A stretch of 64,000 bases of DNA, taken from NCBI GenBank assembly GCA_028687425.1, contig JAQUAD010000002.1, forward strand, positions 1 through 64,000, written 5' to 3'. Source of the DNA: Sideroxydans sp. GTDB lineage: Bacteria; Pseudomonadota; Gammaproteobacteria; Burkholderiales; Gallionellaceae. The translations under genes were made by a program, and so were the position numbers. Shown here piece after piece: positions 26,029 to 34,153 of this stretch. The number at the start of each line of letters is the position of its first letter. Positions within the stretch are counted from its first letter, which is position 1. The notes beneath the pieces are model-generated. The model had not been told where the DNA came from and made no database searches. It saw only the letters and a program-made list of their open reading frames with translations.

Positions 26029-27603
26029 ATGCAACTACGTTTAGCATCTCGGTTCGATCCGAATCAGTCATATCTTGAGGCATCGTTCATGTCGCAAGAA
26101 GGGATGCTTCGTCTTGAAAGTTTGGATTCTCCAATTTCGAGCGTAGAAGAATATTATGGTACGCAACATATCAGTAGCTCTTTTGATTATTCTTATCTAG
26201 ACCAACATGGTTGGCACCCGATTCGTGGAGTGGCTGGGAATGTGGTTCGAAATCTACTCGTATTGCTTTCCCGAGAAGTAGTGAGCGGAAGACGCAACGC
26301 GTTATTTTCTTTTACTCAATCGTTTCTGAATGACTTGCCGAATACGGAGGAGTTTCGAGACGCATTGATTCAACAACCTGAAATAACGTTGCAGCAAATA
26401 GATTTAATTGGTAACAACGATGAAGAGTTATTGAGGGCATCTCTAGTAGAGCTTACAGGCTGGCTTTACTTCTACCTAAATTCACGCTTACTTGAGGATG
26501 GCGAGGGTAACGCCTTTGTGAGTACATTCTTGGGAGTTTTACTCGAATCCTCAGCCATTTCTGCTCAAGTAATACTCTCACAGCTTAATGAAATAGATTC
26601 TGAGTTTATTCCAACTTTCTCTACACCTGAGAGTTACAGAAGGTTGTTTCAAGCGGCGACCTCTGAATCGTCGAATCGGCAAACATTGAGTCAGATAGCC
26701 TATTTTTCGAGAGAAACTTGGGGAGCAGTGAATGACGAATGGGCACTTGCCGCTCGATCAGGCGTTCCTGAACATCAAAGTATCCCTACCGAAGTAATTA
26801 ATGCGATCCTCTCAGGCATAAGGCCTGTTTCCCCTCGGTTTTTACCTCAAACTCAGGATAGAAGCAGGCAGTTCGTTGCGCATCAAATTTTGCGATATTT
26901 TGATTTTCGGCTACCTCAATTGGACGAAGTGGCGACAGCTCTTGGAGTGCAGATACTGCGATTAGATCTCCCGGATGATCTTTTAGGATTGTATGTTGGA
27001 AATATTAGAAGACACGCACCAGTAATAGTGGTGAATGAACAAGCTAGAAATGAAGGCTCTCGTAATTTCACTATTGGCCATGAGCTGGGCCACTATTTAC
27101 TACATACATTTGAACCAATTTTTGCGTGCGGGGATATGGAGCTATATGGCTCTTCTCAGGATGCAGAATCTCAAGCAAACGAATTTTCCACAGAGTTGCT
27201 TATGCCTGTGCAGGCAATTCGCGATCACCTAAATGCTCAATTCTCAATTCAAAACGTACGGGATATCGCATCTGCATGTAACGTGTCTTTTGAGGCGGCG
27301 GCAAGAAGAAGAATTGAACTAACTCAAAACAGAAATATTGCATTGGCTGTGGTTGTTGGTGAAATGATTCAACGAATTTACGGTAGCACTATTAATGAGG
27401 AAGGTCTGCGTTGGATCGGACGAGCGTCTGTTGGGAGAAATGCGGTTAGTTTGACTCAAGCTCGCCGACTCTCGGAACAAAGGGTCGCAAATCTTTCGAG
27501 ATTCTTTCCTGGTGTCCAGCGGCTAGAACTGGCTGATTTGGAAATTGCCGTGTTGCCTTTTGAAAACGGTGAAGGTTATTACCTGTTCCTTGAACGAGGA
27601 TAG
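26029..27603 (+). CDS. ImmA/IrrE-family metallopeptidase with long N-terminal domain
   Basis: A 524-aa protein. The C-terminal half is an ImmA/IrrE (COG2856-like) zinc peptidase: a lead-in LPQLDEVATALGVQILRLDLP, then GHELGHYLLH with HEXXH at residues 351-355, and the third-ligand helix ESQANEFSTELLMP. The active site looks complete. The N-terminal ~270 residues are not recognised and contain no helix-turn-helix, unlike many ImmA-linked regulators. It is A+T-rich and sits 5 nt after the GNAT-like gene. Known relatives cleave repressors or other targets on a stress signal; the target here is unknown. Confidence 0.75.
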   Translation: MQLRLASRFDPNQSYLEASFMSQEGMLRLESLDSPISSVEEYYGTQHISSSFDYSYLDQHGWHPIRGVAGNVVRNLLVLLSREVVSGRRNALFSFTQSFLNDLPNTEEFRDALIQQPEITLQQIDLIGNNDEELLRASLVELTGWLYFYLNSRLLEDGEGNAFVSTFLGVLLESSAISAQVILSQLNEIDSEFIPTFSTPESYRRLFQAATSESSNRQTLSQIAYFSRETWGAVNDEWALAARSGVPEHQSIPTEVINAILSGIRPVSPRFLPQTQDRSRQFVAHQILRYFDFRLPQLDEVATALGVQILRLDLPDDLLGLYVGNIRRHAPVIVVNEQARNEGSRNFTIGHELGHYLLHTFEPIFACGDMELYGSSQDAESQANEFSTELLMPVQAIRDHLNAQFSIQNVRDIASACNVSFEAAARRRIELTQNRNIALAVVVGEMIQRIYGSTINEEGLRWIGRASVGRNAVSLTQARRLSEQRVANLSRFFPGVQRLELADLEIAVLPFENGEGYYLFLERG

Positions 27604-27637
27604 AAAATTATTGGCGGTGGCATCGTATCGGCATTTC

Positions 27638-27655
27638 ATCGCCCGCAAGGGCGAT
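27638..27655 (+). terminator. Recurrent hairpin, copy 1
   Basis: ATCGCCCGCAAGGGCGAT (7-bp stem, GCAA tetraloop) followed by TTTCATTTT. It lies 34 nt after the metallopeptidase stop and probably ends the cassette transcript. First of six near-identical hairpins in the window. Confidence 0.7.
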
Positions 27656-27770
27656 TTTCATTTTGAGGCCGACGATCTCGCTTACTGCGAATTAATGCAC
27701 AAATCATGGGGGCAGGTCTTGCAATACGACATTTCATGCCATTGAGGCCAGCTCGTATTAACCTTCATAC

Positions 27771-27790
27771 CATCGCCCGAAAGGGCGATG
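27771..27790 (+). terminator. Recurrent hairpin, copy 2
   Basis: CATCGCCCGAAAGGGCGATG with an eight-base-pair stem and GAAA tetraloop, followed by TGCTTTTCT. It lies 34 nt upstream of the rsgA-like fragment start, the same arrangement as at 38124 and 40431. Confidence 0.75.
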
Positions 27791-27824
27791 TGCTTTTCTG
27801 AATCCCTCCAAGGAAATCCAATAA

Positions 27825-28025
27825 ATGGAATTAAGTGAACTCGGTCTGGATGGTGCGCTTGCTGAGCAAGCCGAATGTGCATCAGGCCTTCATCTGGCGC
27901 GGGTGGTTGCTGTGGATCGCGGTCATTTTGTGGTGCGCAGTGAGCGGGGTGAGGCTTTGGCCGAGCTGACGGGGAAGTTTCTCTACACCGCCGATTCTTC
28001 CGCCAAATTAAAGGGGTCGGCATAG
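27825..28025 (+). pseudogene. Truncated rsgA-like 5' fragment
   Basis: A 66-codon ORF (MELSELGLDGALAEQ...) that aligns with the N-terminal OB-fold of the intact RsgA at 40471: LHLARVVAVDRGHFVVR against LHPARVTAVDRGRYVIR, and AELTGKFL in both. The ORF then loses similarity and stops, with no GTPase domain. A ribosome site AAGGAAAT lies upstream. I read it as the remnant of a duplicated rsgA whose 3' part was lost. Confidence 0.7.
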
Positions 28026-28088
28026 GAATATGTTTTGGCAGGCGTGCTGCACAAACAAACGCGATGCTGACCCATAACAGTGAATTAG

Positions 28089-28105
28089 GCCGCACGTCGT
28101 GCGGC
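28089..28105 (-). terminator. Possible terminator after the MipA-like gene
   Basis: GCCGCAC-GTC-GTGCGGC is a perfect 7-bp stem just past the stop of the minus-strand MipA/OmpV gene. The following minus-strand sequence (CTAATTCAC) has no good T run, so termination is uncertain. Confidence 0.35.
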
Positions 28106-28115
28106 GCGATCACGA

Positions 28116-28949
28116 TCATTCATCCACTTCAATCATGGTGTCAGATTCACTGAATAGCCAGGCGAAAGCGATACCGAAACCATAATTATGCTGCTGTTTG
28201 ACGAGGGGGCTGTCAGCGATGGCAGCCCCTTTTAATGTGTCGAACTTGATGAATCCTCCCACCCATACTTTGGAATAGCGTTTGCCGAGTGTGGCCATGA
28301 TCTGCGTGCCAGAATAGCCACCTTGTGCGGAATAGGCCGGGCGATCTGCCGTCGCATAGGTCGGTGCGACATCGTAATAATGCTGGTGATAACGCTGATC
28401 GGCGAATATGCCGCTCGCGCCGATCCCCATCCCCCAGCCGCTTCCCTTGATGTCATAGATGTCGGCGCGCAGCATGGGCTGGAACAGGATGCCGGTGTCT
28501 TGCAGCTTGGTGGTCCACACGGTACGTACGGGCAGCCGCAGGGTGAGTTCGGTGTTGTGGTCGCTGGCACGATACAGGTGCACATTGATGGAGGGGCCGA
28601 TCTCGAAACTGGGGTCGAGGTCTGGCATGCCGCGCCGTGCCTCGATCGCGCCGCTGTTTACGGGGATGGAGCCGCTCAGGCTGAAATCGAGCTCGGCGAG
28701 GTCGCTCTGGTAAAGCATGCCACGCACACGACCGCGATCGATTTTCAGAAACTCCCCGCGATATTGCACATAGGGAATGGGTAGCAGATAGGTTTTATAT
28801 TCACTCGATCCGCGGTAATACGGGAAAGTGAACGTCGCCAGTCCGCCGCCGGCTTCCCATAACGGAAGCTTCTCGGCATATGCAGGCGTGGTGAAGAAGC
28901 TGATGCCTGCGAGAACGGCGGTGATGAGCCGGTGTATTGGATTCTTCAT
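28116..28949 (-). CDS. MipA/OmpV family outer-membrane protein
   Basis: Outer-membrane beta-barrel of 277 aa with a signal peptide (residues 1-25, TTPAYA). The family pattern is clear: LWEAGGGLATFTFPYYRGSSEYKTYLLPIPYVQYRG near the N-terminus, GWGMGIGASGIFADQRYH in the middle, and GGYSGTQIMATLGKRYSKVWVGGFIKFDTLKGA later. Members act as scaffolds for murein enzymes or as stress-responsive porin-like proteins; which applies here cannot be told. Confidence 0.9.
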   Translation of the reverse strand: MKNPIHRLITAVLAGISFFTTPAYAEKLPLWEAGGGLATFTFPYYRGSSEYKTYLLPIPYVQYRGEFLKIDRGRVRGMLYQSDLAELDFSLSGSIPVNSGAIEARRGMPDLDPSFEIGPSINVHLYRASDHNTELTLRLPVRTVWTTKLQDTGILFQPMLRADIYDIKGSGWGMGIGASGIFADQRYHQHYYDVAPTYATADRPAYSAQGGYSGTQIMATLGKRYSKVWVGGFIKFDTLKGAAIADSPLVKQQHNYGFGIAFAWLFSESDTMIEVDE

Positions 28950-29069
28950 GCTGTGATGGCTGTGTTCAATTGTTGGGGGCAGTTTCGGATCATCTTCCTA
29001 AGCCAGGACAGGTATCATGCTCCTCCGAATTACATGATCACAACTTTCATGAGTTGAATCGAGGTGACG

Positions 29070-29372
29070 ATGTTTATCGCAATGAACAGATTCAAAATCA
29101 AACCCGGCCACGAACAGGATTTTATCGATATCTGGAAAGGCCGGGATTCACACCTTCACACCGTTCCGGGTTTCATCGAATTCCATCTGTTGCAGGGGGC
29201 CAGCACAGATGATTTCACGCTGTTCTCCTCTCACGCTAAATGGGATTCTCGCGATGCTTTCGAGGCATGGACAAAATCCGAAGCCTTCAGGAAGGCACAT
29301 GCCAGTGCGGGAGGTCGTAAAGATATTTACCTGGGGCCGCCGCAGCTCGAATGCTTTGAGGTTGTTTTGTAG
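29070..29372 (+). CDS. Antibiotic biosynthesis monooxygenase-domain protein
   Basis: Dimeric alpha/beta-barrel protein of 100 aa in the ABM/IsdG-like group. It starts MFIAMNRFKIKPGHEQDFIDIWKGRDSHLHTVPGFIEFHLL and includes YSSHAKWDSRDAFEAWTKSEAF-type sequence typical of the fold. Relatives degrade heme or oxidise quinone-like substrates; an IsdG-type Asn/His/Trp set (N8, W67 and H84 region) is plausible but not proven. I choose ATG 29070 (GAGGTGA upstream) over GTG 29064. Confidence 0.8.
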   Translation: MFIAMNRFKIKPGHEQDFIDIWKGRDSHLHTVPGFIEFHLLQGASTDDFTLFSSHAKWDSRDAFEAWTKSEAFRKAHASAGGRKDIYLGPPQLECFEVVL

Positions 29373-29409
29373 ACAATCCAAGGGGGCAGCTTCGCAGTAA
29401 CCTTCCAAA

Positions 29410-29429
29410 CATCGCCCACTCGGGCGATG
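29410..29429. terminator. Recurrent hairpin, copy 3 (bidirectional terminator)
   Basis: CATCGCCCACTCGGGCGATG followed by TTTGTTTTC lies between two converging genes (the ABM protein and the Na+/Ca2+ antiporter-like protein). The loop differs (ACTC instead of GCAA) but the stem is the same as in the other copies. Confidence 0.8.
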
Positions 29430-29454
29430 TTTGTTTTCAGGCCCACGAAATCAC

Positions 29455-30450
29455 TTACTGGATAAGTCCCGCGTACAGGAAGTAACCGTATGCCGCGACT
29501 AGTGCACCACCGCCGATGCGCGGGATGCGCCCGAGGATGCCGATGGAGAGGAAGTGCACCAGCCCAGCGCCGAGGATGAGGTAGGTGCCCAGCTGGAACG
29601 AGTCTGGCAGCTGTATCGGGTTGAACAGGGCGAACAGGCCGATGCACATGGGGATGCAGATGTGACCGTCGCCGATCTGCGAGCTGACGACGATGTCGGT
29701 GCGGCCAATGGTGGCGTAGTAGAGCGCGATTAAGGCGTTGGGCAGCACCATGAGGATGCCGCTGAACCAGCCGATCTTGGCGAAGCTGAATACGGGATTG
29801 TTGGAGGTGGTGACCCAGTTCACGAGGTTGTCGACGGAGTAATAGATGCCATAGGCGGCGAGGCCGATGAGCGCGAGGTCGATGACGATGGTCCAGTGGG
29901 TGCTGCGGTTCTTGCGGATGTTGTCCTTGAGCACTTCGAACACGTGCAGGATCTGCCAGAACACGAACAGGGCGACGAGGATGAGGCCGTCGTAGAAGTT
30001 CAGTTCTCCGTCGCTGCCCAGCGCCCACAGCGTGCCGGTGAACAGGAACAGGGCGATCAGGGTGACGAGCAGGTTGAGGCGGTTGATGCGCGCGAACTCC
30101 GCCTGCTTCTGTTTGCTCTTTTCTTTTGCCACGACGGCGGCGGAGCCGAACAGGGCGGTGAGGCCGAGGATGAGGGTGAGGTTGGTGACGTTGTTGACCA
30201 GGCTGTTCTCGATGACAGCGCCGCCGTTGCTGGCGGACTTGCTCATGACCAGCGCGAACATCAGGTTCGCGAAGCCGGAGCAGTAGGGCATGATGAGGGT
30301 GCCGAGCACGGTGCCTTCGAAGCCTTTGCTTTCCATGACATGCAGCCGCCAGATCATCAGTGCGTTCGCCAGCGCGAAAATGAGCAGCAGGGACAGCGGA
30401 TGGTCTAGGTAGGGGAGGGCGGTGGCCAGGCTAGGGAGTTCGTTTGGCAC
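29455..30450 (-). CDS. Sodium/calcium exchanger family (CaCA) membrane protein
   Basis: Cation antiporter-like membrane protein of 331 aa with about ten membrane segments. The two inverted alpha repeats of the CaCA superfamily are visible: GTLIMPYCSGFANLMFALVMSKS...GAVIENSLVNNVTNLT (about residues 50-95) and VLPNALIALYYATIGRTDIVVSSQIGDGH (about residues 237-265). These helices form the ion site in known exchangers. Divergently transcribed from the unknown gene at 30601. Confidence 0.82.
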   Translation of the reverse strand: MPNELPSLATALPYLDHPLSLLLIFALANALMIWRLHVMESKGFEGTVLGTLIMPYCSGFANLMFALVMSKSASNGGAVIENSLVNNVTNLTLILGLTALFGSAAVVAKEKSKQKQAEFARINRLNLLVTLIALFLFTGTLWALGSDGELNFYDGLILVALFVFWQILHVFEVLKDNIRKNRSTHWTIVIDLALIGLAAYGIYYSVDNLVNWVTTSNNPVFSFAKIGWFSGILMVLPNALIALYYATIGRTDIVVSSQIGDGHICIPMCIGLFALFNPIQLPDSFQLGTYLILGAGLVHFLSIGILGRIPRIGGGALVAAYGYFLYAGLIQ

Positions 30451-30600
30451 AGTCGGCAGTCGGAAATTTTGTGCGCGGGATTATGGTTGCAGGGCTGGTC
30501 GACGTCAATTTGGGGAAGTGGCGCCGGGCGGCCGCTTTGCTTTGGCATCGCCAGGGCGGTTTGGGTACACTGCACGCCTACAGGAAACGGATGGATTTCG

Positions 30601-31161
30601 ATGAACGATACAGTCACTCAGGCGATGCAGGAAGCCGAGGCTGCGAATGCAGCGGCGCAGCGCATCGTGCGTCATTTTCAGGGCAAGGGCTTTACCCGCA
30701 TCACCGAGGCGATGATCCTGCATATCCGCCACATCGCGGGCGAACGTGCGGAAGTCGACGAGGCTTTCGAGGTGGCCCATAAGCAAGGGCGGGTGCCGCC
30801 GCTGAGCATGTATTTCACCATCCATTCCTATGGGCATTATTCCGAATTCCGCAGCTTCGATGAGGCCAAGGCTGCACTGGGCAACGATTTCACGCTGACG
30901 CTGATCCATGACATCCCGCAGGTGTTCTTCGAACCGGCACCGGTCATGGCCGACGATCCGCTGGCGACCGGCACGAAATACGATGTGATCATGAAGGTGT
31001 GGGATAACGTCGAAGGATGCGCAATAGCCATCCTGCTGAACGACCCCGATGCGTCGTTCGTCGATTACATCGGCACCCATCCCGGCGCGGAATGGCAAAA
31101 GATCATGGGCGACCTGGTGGTGGCTTCGACTTCGTTGAGTGATGCCTTCTCGCTGGACTGA
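30601..31161 (+). CDS. Conserved hypothetical protein, 186 aa
   Basis: Soluble protein not recognised. It starts MNDTVTQAMQEAEAANAAAQRIVRHF, has a helix-rich first half and a second half with strand-like stretches (DFTLTLIHDIPQVFFEP, YDVIMKVWDNVEGCAIAILL). No signal peptide or membrane segment. A TACACT sequence about 35 nt upstream could be its -10 box. It is monocistronic or leads into the methionine aminopeptidase gene 99 nt downstream. Confidence 0.65.
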   Translation: MNDTVTQAMQEAEAANAAAQRIVRHFQGKGFTRITEAMILHIRHIAGERAEVDEAFEVAHKQGRVPPLSMYFTIHSYGHYSEFRSFDEAKAALGNDFTLTLIHDIPQVFFEPAPVMADDPLATGTKYDVIMKVWDNVEGCAIAILLNDPDASFVDYIGTHPGAEWQKIMGDLVVASTSLSDAFSLD

Positions 31162-31260
31162 ACGGGACAGCATCGAATCAGAGAAGGCTGCGTCCAATGG
31201 TATTAGTCATCATATGGAGCAGCCTATGTTTTCTGGGGAATAACTGCGCAGGAGCCAACA

Positions 31261-32007
31261 ATGACCATTGAATCACAAGCAGACATCGACGCACTGCAAC
31301 GCATAGGCCGTATCGTGTCGCTCACCCTGCACAAGATGCTCGATGCTATTGAGCCGGGCATGACAACGGCGGAGCTGGATGCCATTGGGGCGAGGCTGCT
31401 TGCTGGATTCGGCGCACGTTCTGCGCCGCAGCTTGCCTATGATTTTCCGGGCGCGACCTGCATCAGTGTGAACGAGCAGGCAGCCCATGGCGTGCCGGGG
31501 AATCGCATCATCAATGCTGGCGACCTGGTAAACGTGGATGTCTCTGCGGAACTGGATGGCTATTTTGCGGACACGGGGGGCACCAAGGTCGTGCCGCCCA
31601 GCTCTCCGATCAAGACCAGACTCTGCCATGCGACGCGCACTGCATTGTCCGAGGCGATCAAGGTCACCAGGGCAGGGCAGCCGCTCAACCGGATCGGCAG
31701 GGCGATAGAACAAGTCGCGAATACGCATCGCTTGAGGATCATCGAGAACCTTGGCGGTCATGGGGTAGGTAGAGCCATCCACGAAGAGCCTGAGCACATT
31801 CTGGGTTTCTACGACCCGCGCGACCAGCGCGTTCTCAAGGAAGGTATGGTCATTGCCATTGAGCCTTTCCTGTCCACCAAGAGCAGGATGGTTGCCGAGG
31901 CTGACGATGGCTGGACGCTGGTGGGCAAGCCGGGAAATTTCTCTGCCCAATTCGAGCACACCTTGATCGTTACCCGTAGCGAGCCGATCGTGGTTACGGT
32001 TCACTGA
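31261..32007 (+). CDS. map: Type I methionine aminopeptidase
   Basis: Removes N-terminal methionine from nascent proteins. The 248-aa protein has the pita-bread metal ligands: Asp in VNVDVSAELDGYFADTGG (two Asp), His in NLGGHGVGRAIHEEP, Glu in VIAIEPFLSTK, Glu in QFEHTLIV. A ribosome site CAGGAGCC precedes the ATG. It is not next to rpsB or tsf, where the housekeeping map gene usually sits, so it may be a second copy. Confidence 0.92.
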   Translation: MTIESQADIDALQRIGRIVSLTLHKMLDAIEPGMTTAELDAIGARLLAGFGARSAPQLAYDFPGATCISVNEQAAHGVPGNRIINAGDLVNVDVSAELDGYFADTGGTKVVPPSSPIKTRLCHATRTALSEAIKVTRAGQPLNRIGRAIEQVANTHRLRIIENLGGHGVGRAIHEEPEHILGFYDPRDQRVLKEGMVIAIEPFLSTKSRMVAEADDGWTLVGKPGNFSAQFEHTLIVTRSEPIVVTVH

Positions 32008-32070
32008 TACATGAATCGCAATGATTGGTGGGAACAGTGGATAGTGGAAGCAAGGCAATCGTTATTTGAT

Positions 32071-32090
32071 CATCGCCCGCAAGGGCGATG
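32071..32090 (+). terminator. Recurrent hairpin, copy 4, overlapping a second hairpin
   Basis: CATCGCCCGCAAGGGCGATG (8-bp stem, GCAA loop) followed by CTCTTTTC lies 63 nt after the map stop and 20 nt before the Dph6-like start. The sequence continues so that ATGCTCTT-TTC-AAGAGCAT (32088-32106) can form a second stem sharing the ATG of the first, so the two overlap. Confidence 0.75.
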
Positions 32091-32109
32091 CTCTTTTCAA
32101 GAGCATTGA

Positions 32110-32805
32110 ATGACAGCAAAGCGCAAAAACACCTGGCTCAGCTGGAGCAGCGGCAAGGACAGCGCCTGGGCGTTGCAGATGCTGCGCCAGTCGGATGAAT
32201 ACGCAGTCAGCGGCTTGTTCACCACCATCAACATGGCGTTCGACCGGGTGGCGATGCATGCGGTGCGTGTCGATCTGCTGCGCGCGCAGGCGCAGGCAGT
32301 GGGACTGCCGCTGTACCTGATCGAGATTCCCTATCCGTGTTCGGACGCGCAATACGCCGCTGCGATGGCGGACTTTGTGGCGCGTGCGCAAAGCGAGGGT
32401 GTGCAGTGCATGGCGTTCGGCGATCTGTATCTGGAGGATGTGCGCCGCTACCGCGAGGAGCGCATGCAGGGCACGGGCATCGCGCCGGTGTTCCCGCTGT
32501 GGGGCAAGCCGACGCGCGCCTTGCTGGATGAGATGCTGGCCGGCGGGCTGCGTGCCTGTCTGACCTGCGTCGATCCGCGTGTGCTGCCTGCGGCGTTCGC
32601 GGGGTGCGAGCTGGATGCGGCCCTTGTCGAAAGCATGCCTGATGGCATCGACCCCTGCGGCGAGAAGGGCGAGTTCCATACTTTTGTGTTCGATGGTCCG
32701 ATGTTCAGGCATCCGCTGGCGGTGGCGCCGGGCGAGGTGGTAACGCGCGATGGGTTTGTGTTTGCCGACTTCAGTCCGGCAGCAGCGGGCGCTGTTGCGC
32801 CGTAG
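32110..32805 (+). CDS. Dph6-like PP-loop ATP pyrophosphatase
   Basis: Member of the diphthine-ammonia ligase / adenine nucleotide alpha hydrolase-like family (231 aa). The PP-loop LSWSSGKDSAWALQ is at about residues 10-23, and the late EKGEFHTFVFDGP motif is shared with Dph6 proteins. Bacteria do not make diphthamide, so the substrate is unknown; these enzymes adenylate a substrate and usually transfer ammonia or sulfur. A CLTCVDP segment (about residue 156) adds two cysteines. Confidence 0.82.
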   Translation: MTAKRKNTWLSWSSGKDSAWALQMLRQSDEYAVSGLFTTINMAFDRVAMHAVRVDLLRAQAQAVGLPLYLIEIPYPCSDAQYAAAMADFVARAQSEGVQCMAFGDLYLEDVRRYREERMQGTGIAPVFPLWGKPTRALLDEMLAGGLRACLTCVDPRVLPAAFAGCELDAALVESMPDGIDPCGEKGEFHTFVFDGPMFRHPLAVAPGEVVTRDGFVFADFSPAAAGAVAP

Positions 32806-32821
32806 TTTGATCGTATAAAAA

Positions 32822-32843
32822 GGTGGGGGCGTTTGCCCCCACC
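32822..32843 (-). terminator. Terminator between convergent genes
   Basis: GGTGGGGGC-GTTT-GCCCCCACC is a perfect 9-bp stem. On the minus strand it is followed by TTTTTATACG, so it terminates the glyoxalase-family gene; it lies 17 nt past the Dph6-like stop and may serve both. Confidence 0.85.
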
Positions 32844-32869
32844 CTCATTGCCTGGTCCTGGCTGCCGGT

Positions 32870-33259
32870 TCAGTGTAGTTGTTCATGCAGGCACAGGTAG
32901 TTGCCCTCGGTGTCCTTGAACCACGCTGCCTTTTCCGATTCCATCGAACAGATGTGGTTGACCGTCTTGAGGTTGGGTCTGTTGTAGTCTTCGAAGCGGA
33001 TGCCTTCGCCTTCGAGTTCCTTGATCACCCTCTCGATGCCTTGCACCTCGAAGCTCATCACCGTGTAGTCAGACTTGGTGCCTTCGGGCTTGGGCGTCAG
33101 TGCGATATGGTCGCCTTTGCCGCAGGCGAACATGTAGTTGCCTTCGGCGGCGAAACCTTCCGGCTTGAGTCCCAGCTTGCCGCCATAGAATTTGCGCGCC
33201 CGATCCATGTTCATCACCGGGAGGATGGTGGTTACGCCAGCATGTGTTAATGAAGTCAT
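32870..33259 (-). CDS. Glyoxalase/bleomycin-resistance superfamily protein
   Basis: VOC-fold protein of 129 aa: VTTILPVMNMDRARKFYGGKLGLKPEGF at the start and AAWFKDTEGNYLCLHEQL at the end are the usual first and last strands, with Glu in the LHEQ position that often binds metal. I start at the ATG with AGGAGACG upstream; the 253-aa track ORF runs far upstream without support. The substrate cannot be told. Confidence 0.85.
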   Translation of the reverse strand: MTSLTHAGVTTILPVMNMDRARKFYGGKLGLKPEGFAAEGNYMFACGKGDHIALTPKPEGTKSDYTVMSFEVQGIERVIKELEGEGIRFEDYNRPNLKTVNHICSMESEKAAWFKDTEGNYLCLHEQLH

Positions 33260-33690
33260 TTTCGTCTCCTGAAATGTTGGGGGAATGCGATGTACGGCCG
33301 CTGTGTTCTGGCCGACATTGCGTTGCGAGTGGTGGGCAGCTTCGGTCTGCCCGGGGTGGGAAGTGCATGCTGTGCAGCATGTTTCAGTTATGCGCCAGAC
33401 GGGCCGTGAACTGCCATTCAGGTGACGCATGGCCTGGATGGAGGGGCACATTATTGCGCTGTGGACGGAAGAAAAAAACCCGTTTGTGAGTGTATATATT
33501 GGGCACTGAACGCCGCTCGCAATGCGTGCTGGCAGCAGCGCGCTTGCGAATCCGCACCACATGGTTTTCAGTTCGCGGACGGGGTGGATGGAAAGGGCTT
33601 GAAGGAATTCGCGCAAAGGTACAAAGTGCAAGGCGTGTAGCCGTTCCGCGCGGCTGACTTAAGCTGATTCACTTCTGATGGAGGTCGATC
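33260..33690. other. Intergenic gap of about 430 nt
   Basis: Region between divergent genes. It includes leader sequence for both flanking genes. The track ORF 33422-33640 has no ribosome site, no recognisable domain and is cysteine/tryptophan-scattered, so I do not call it. No repeat or RNA gene was recognised. Confidence 0.5.
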
Positions 33691-34077
33691 ATGTTCTCAC
33701 CTGTCACTATCCCTTTCGGGGCAAAGATGCTTTTCAATACGGCCACGATCAAGCCCGATGTGCCTTTCGAGGATGTCGAGGTGGCGCTGGCCGAGATGTG
33801 CAATGTGGTGAAGGATACCTACGGCGGCGACAGGGGCGGTTTCATTGCCGGCCAGGTGTATGAGTTCTCAGGTTTTGTTTCGGACGAGGGCAGCCTGAGC
33901 GATTCGAGATCGGCCAGGAAACATATCGCGATCGTTACTTACTGGAAGTCTTTCGAGGAGCATGAACGGTCACACGCGGACAAGGCGTTCAAGGAGAAAT
34001 TCGCGGCCCTCGCGGAGCTGTGTGTGGAGAGCAAGGAGCTGGGTTACGACATGCTCTGGCAAGGGGCGCTGGAATAG
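33691..34077 (+). CDS. Small dimeric-barrel-like protein
   Basis: A 128-aa soluble protein. The C-terminal part (HIAIVTYWKSFEEHERSHADKAFKEKFAALAELCVES) has the look of an ABM / stress-responsive dimeric alpha/beta barrel, where a strand is followed by a helix with His residues. The N-terminal half MFSPVTIPFGAKMLFNTATIKPDVPFEDVE is less typical. A GGAGGT site precedes the ATG. Function unknown. Confidence 0.65.
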   Translation: MFSPVTIPFGAKMLFNTATIKPDVPFEDVEVALAEMCNVVKDTYGGDRGGFIAGQVYEFSGFVSDEGSLSDSRSARKHIAIVTYWKSFEEHERSHADKAFKEKFAALAELCVESKELGYDMLWQGALE

Positions 34078-34153
34078 ACTTTTCTGGATACGGAGGTGCA
34101 CCGGTCGCTAGTCCTGGTGCCGGGTGTGGTCGATCAATCCAAAGGAGAGCACC

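Larger units (their letters stand above)
27604..27824. other. Intergenic stretch with two hairpins
   Basis: Between the metallopeptidase gene and the rsgA-like fragment. It holds two copies of the recurrent CGCCC...GGGCG hairpin and two TTGAGGCC words 60-90 nt apart. The 66-aa track ORF across the junction (27545-27745) starts inside the metallopeptidase gene in another frame and has no coding features I can support. Confidence 0.5.

Noticed and set aside
27604-28115. Possible transposon or integrase remnant beside the GNAT/ImmA-IrrE cassette
   Set aside because: I looked for transposase-like ORFs and terminal inverted repeats; only the recurrent hairpins and an rsgA-like fragment are present.
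33422-33640. 72-aa plus-strand ORF in the gap before 33691
   Set aside because: No ribosome site, no recognisable pattern and scattered Cys/Trp; coding not supported.
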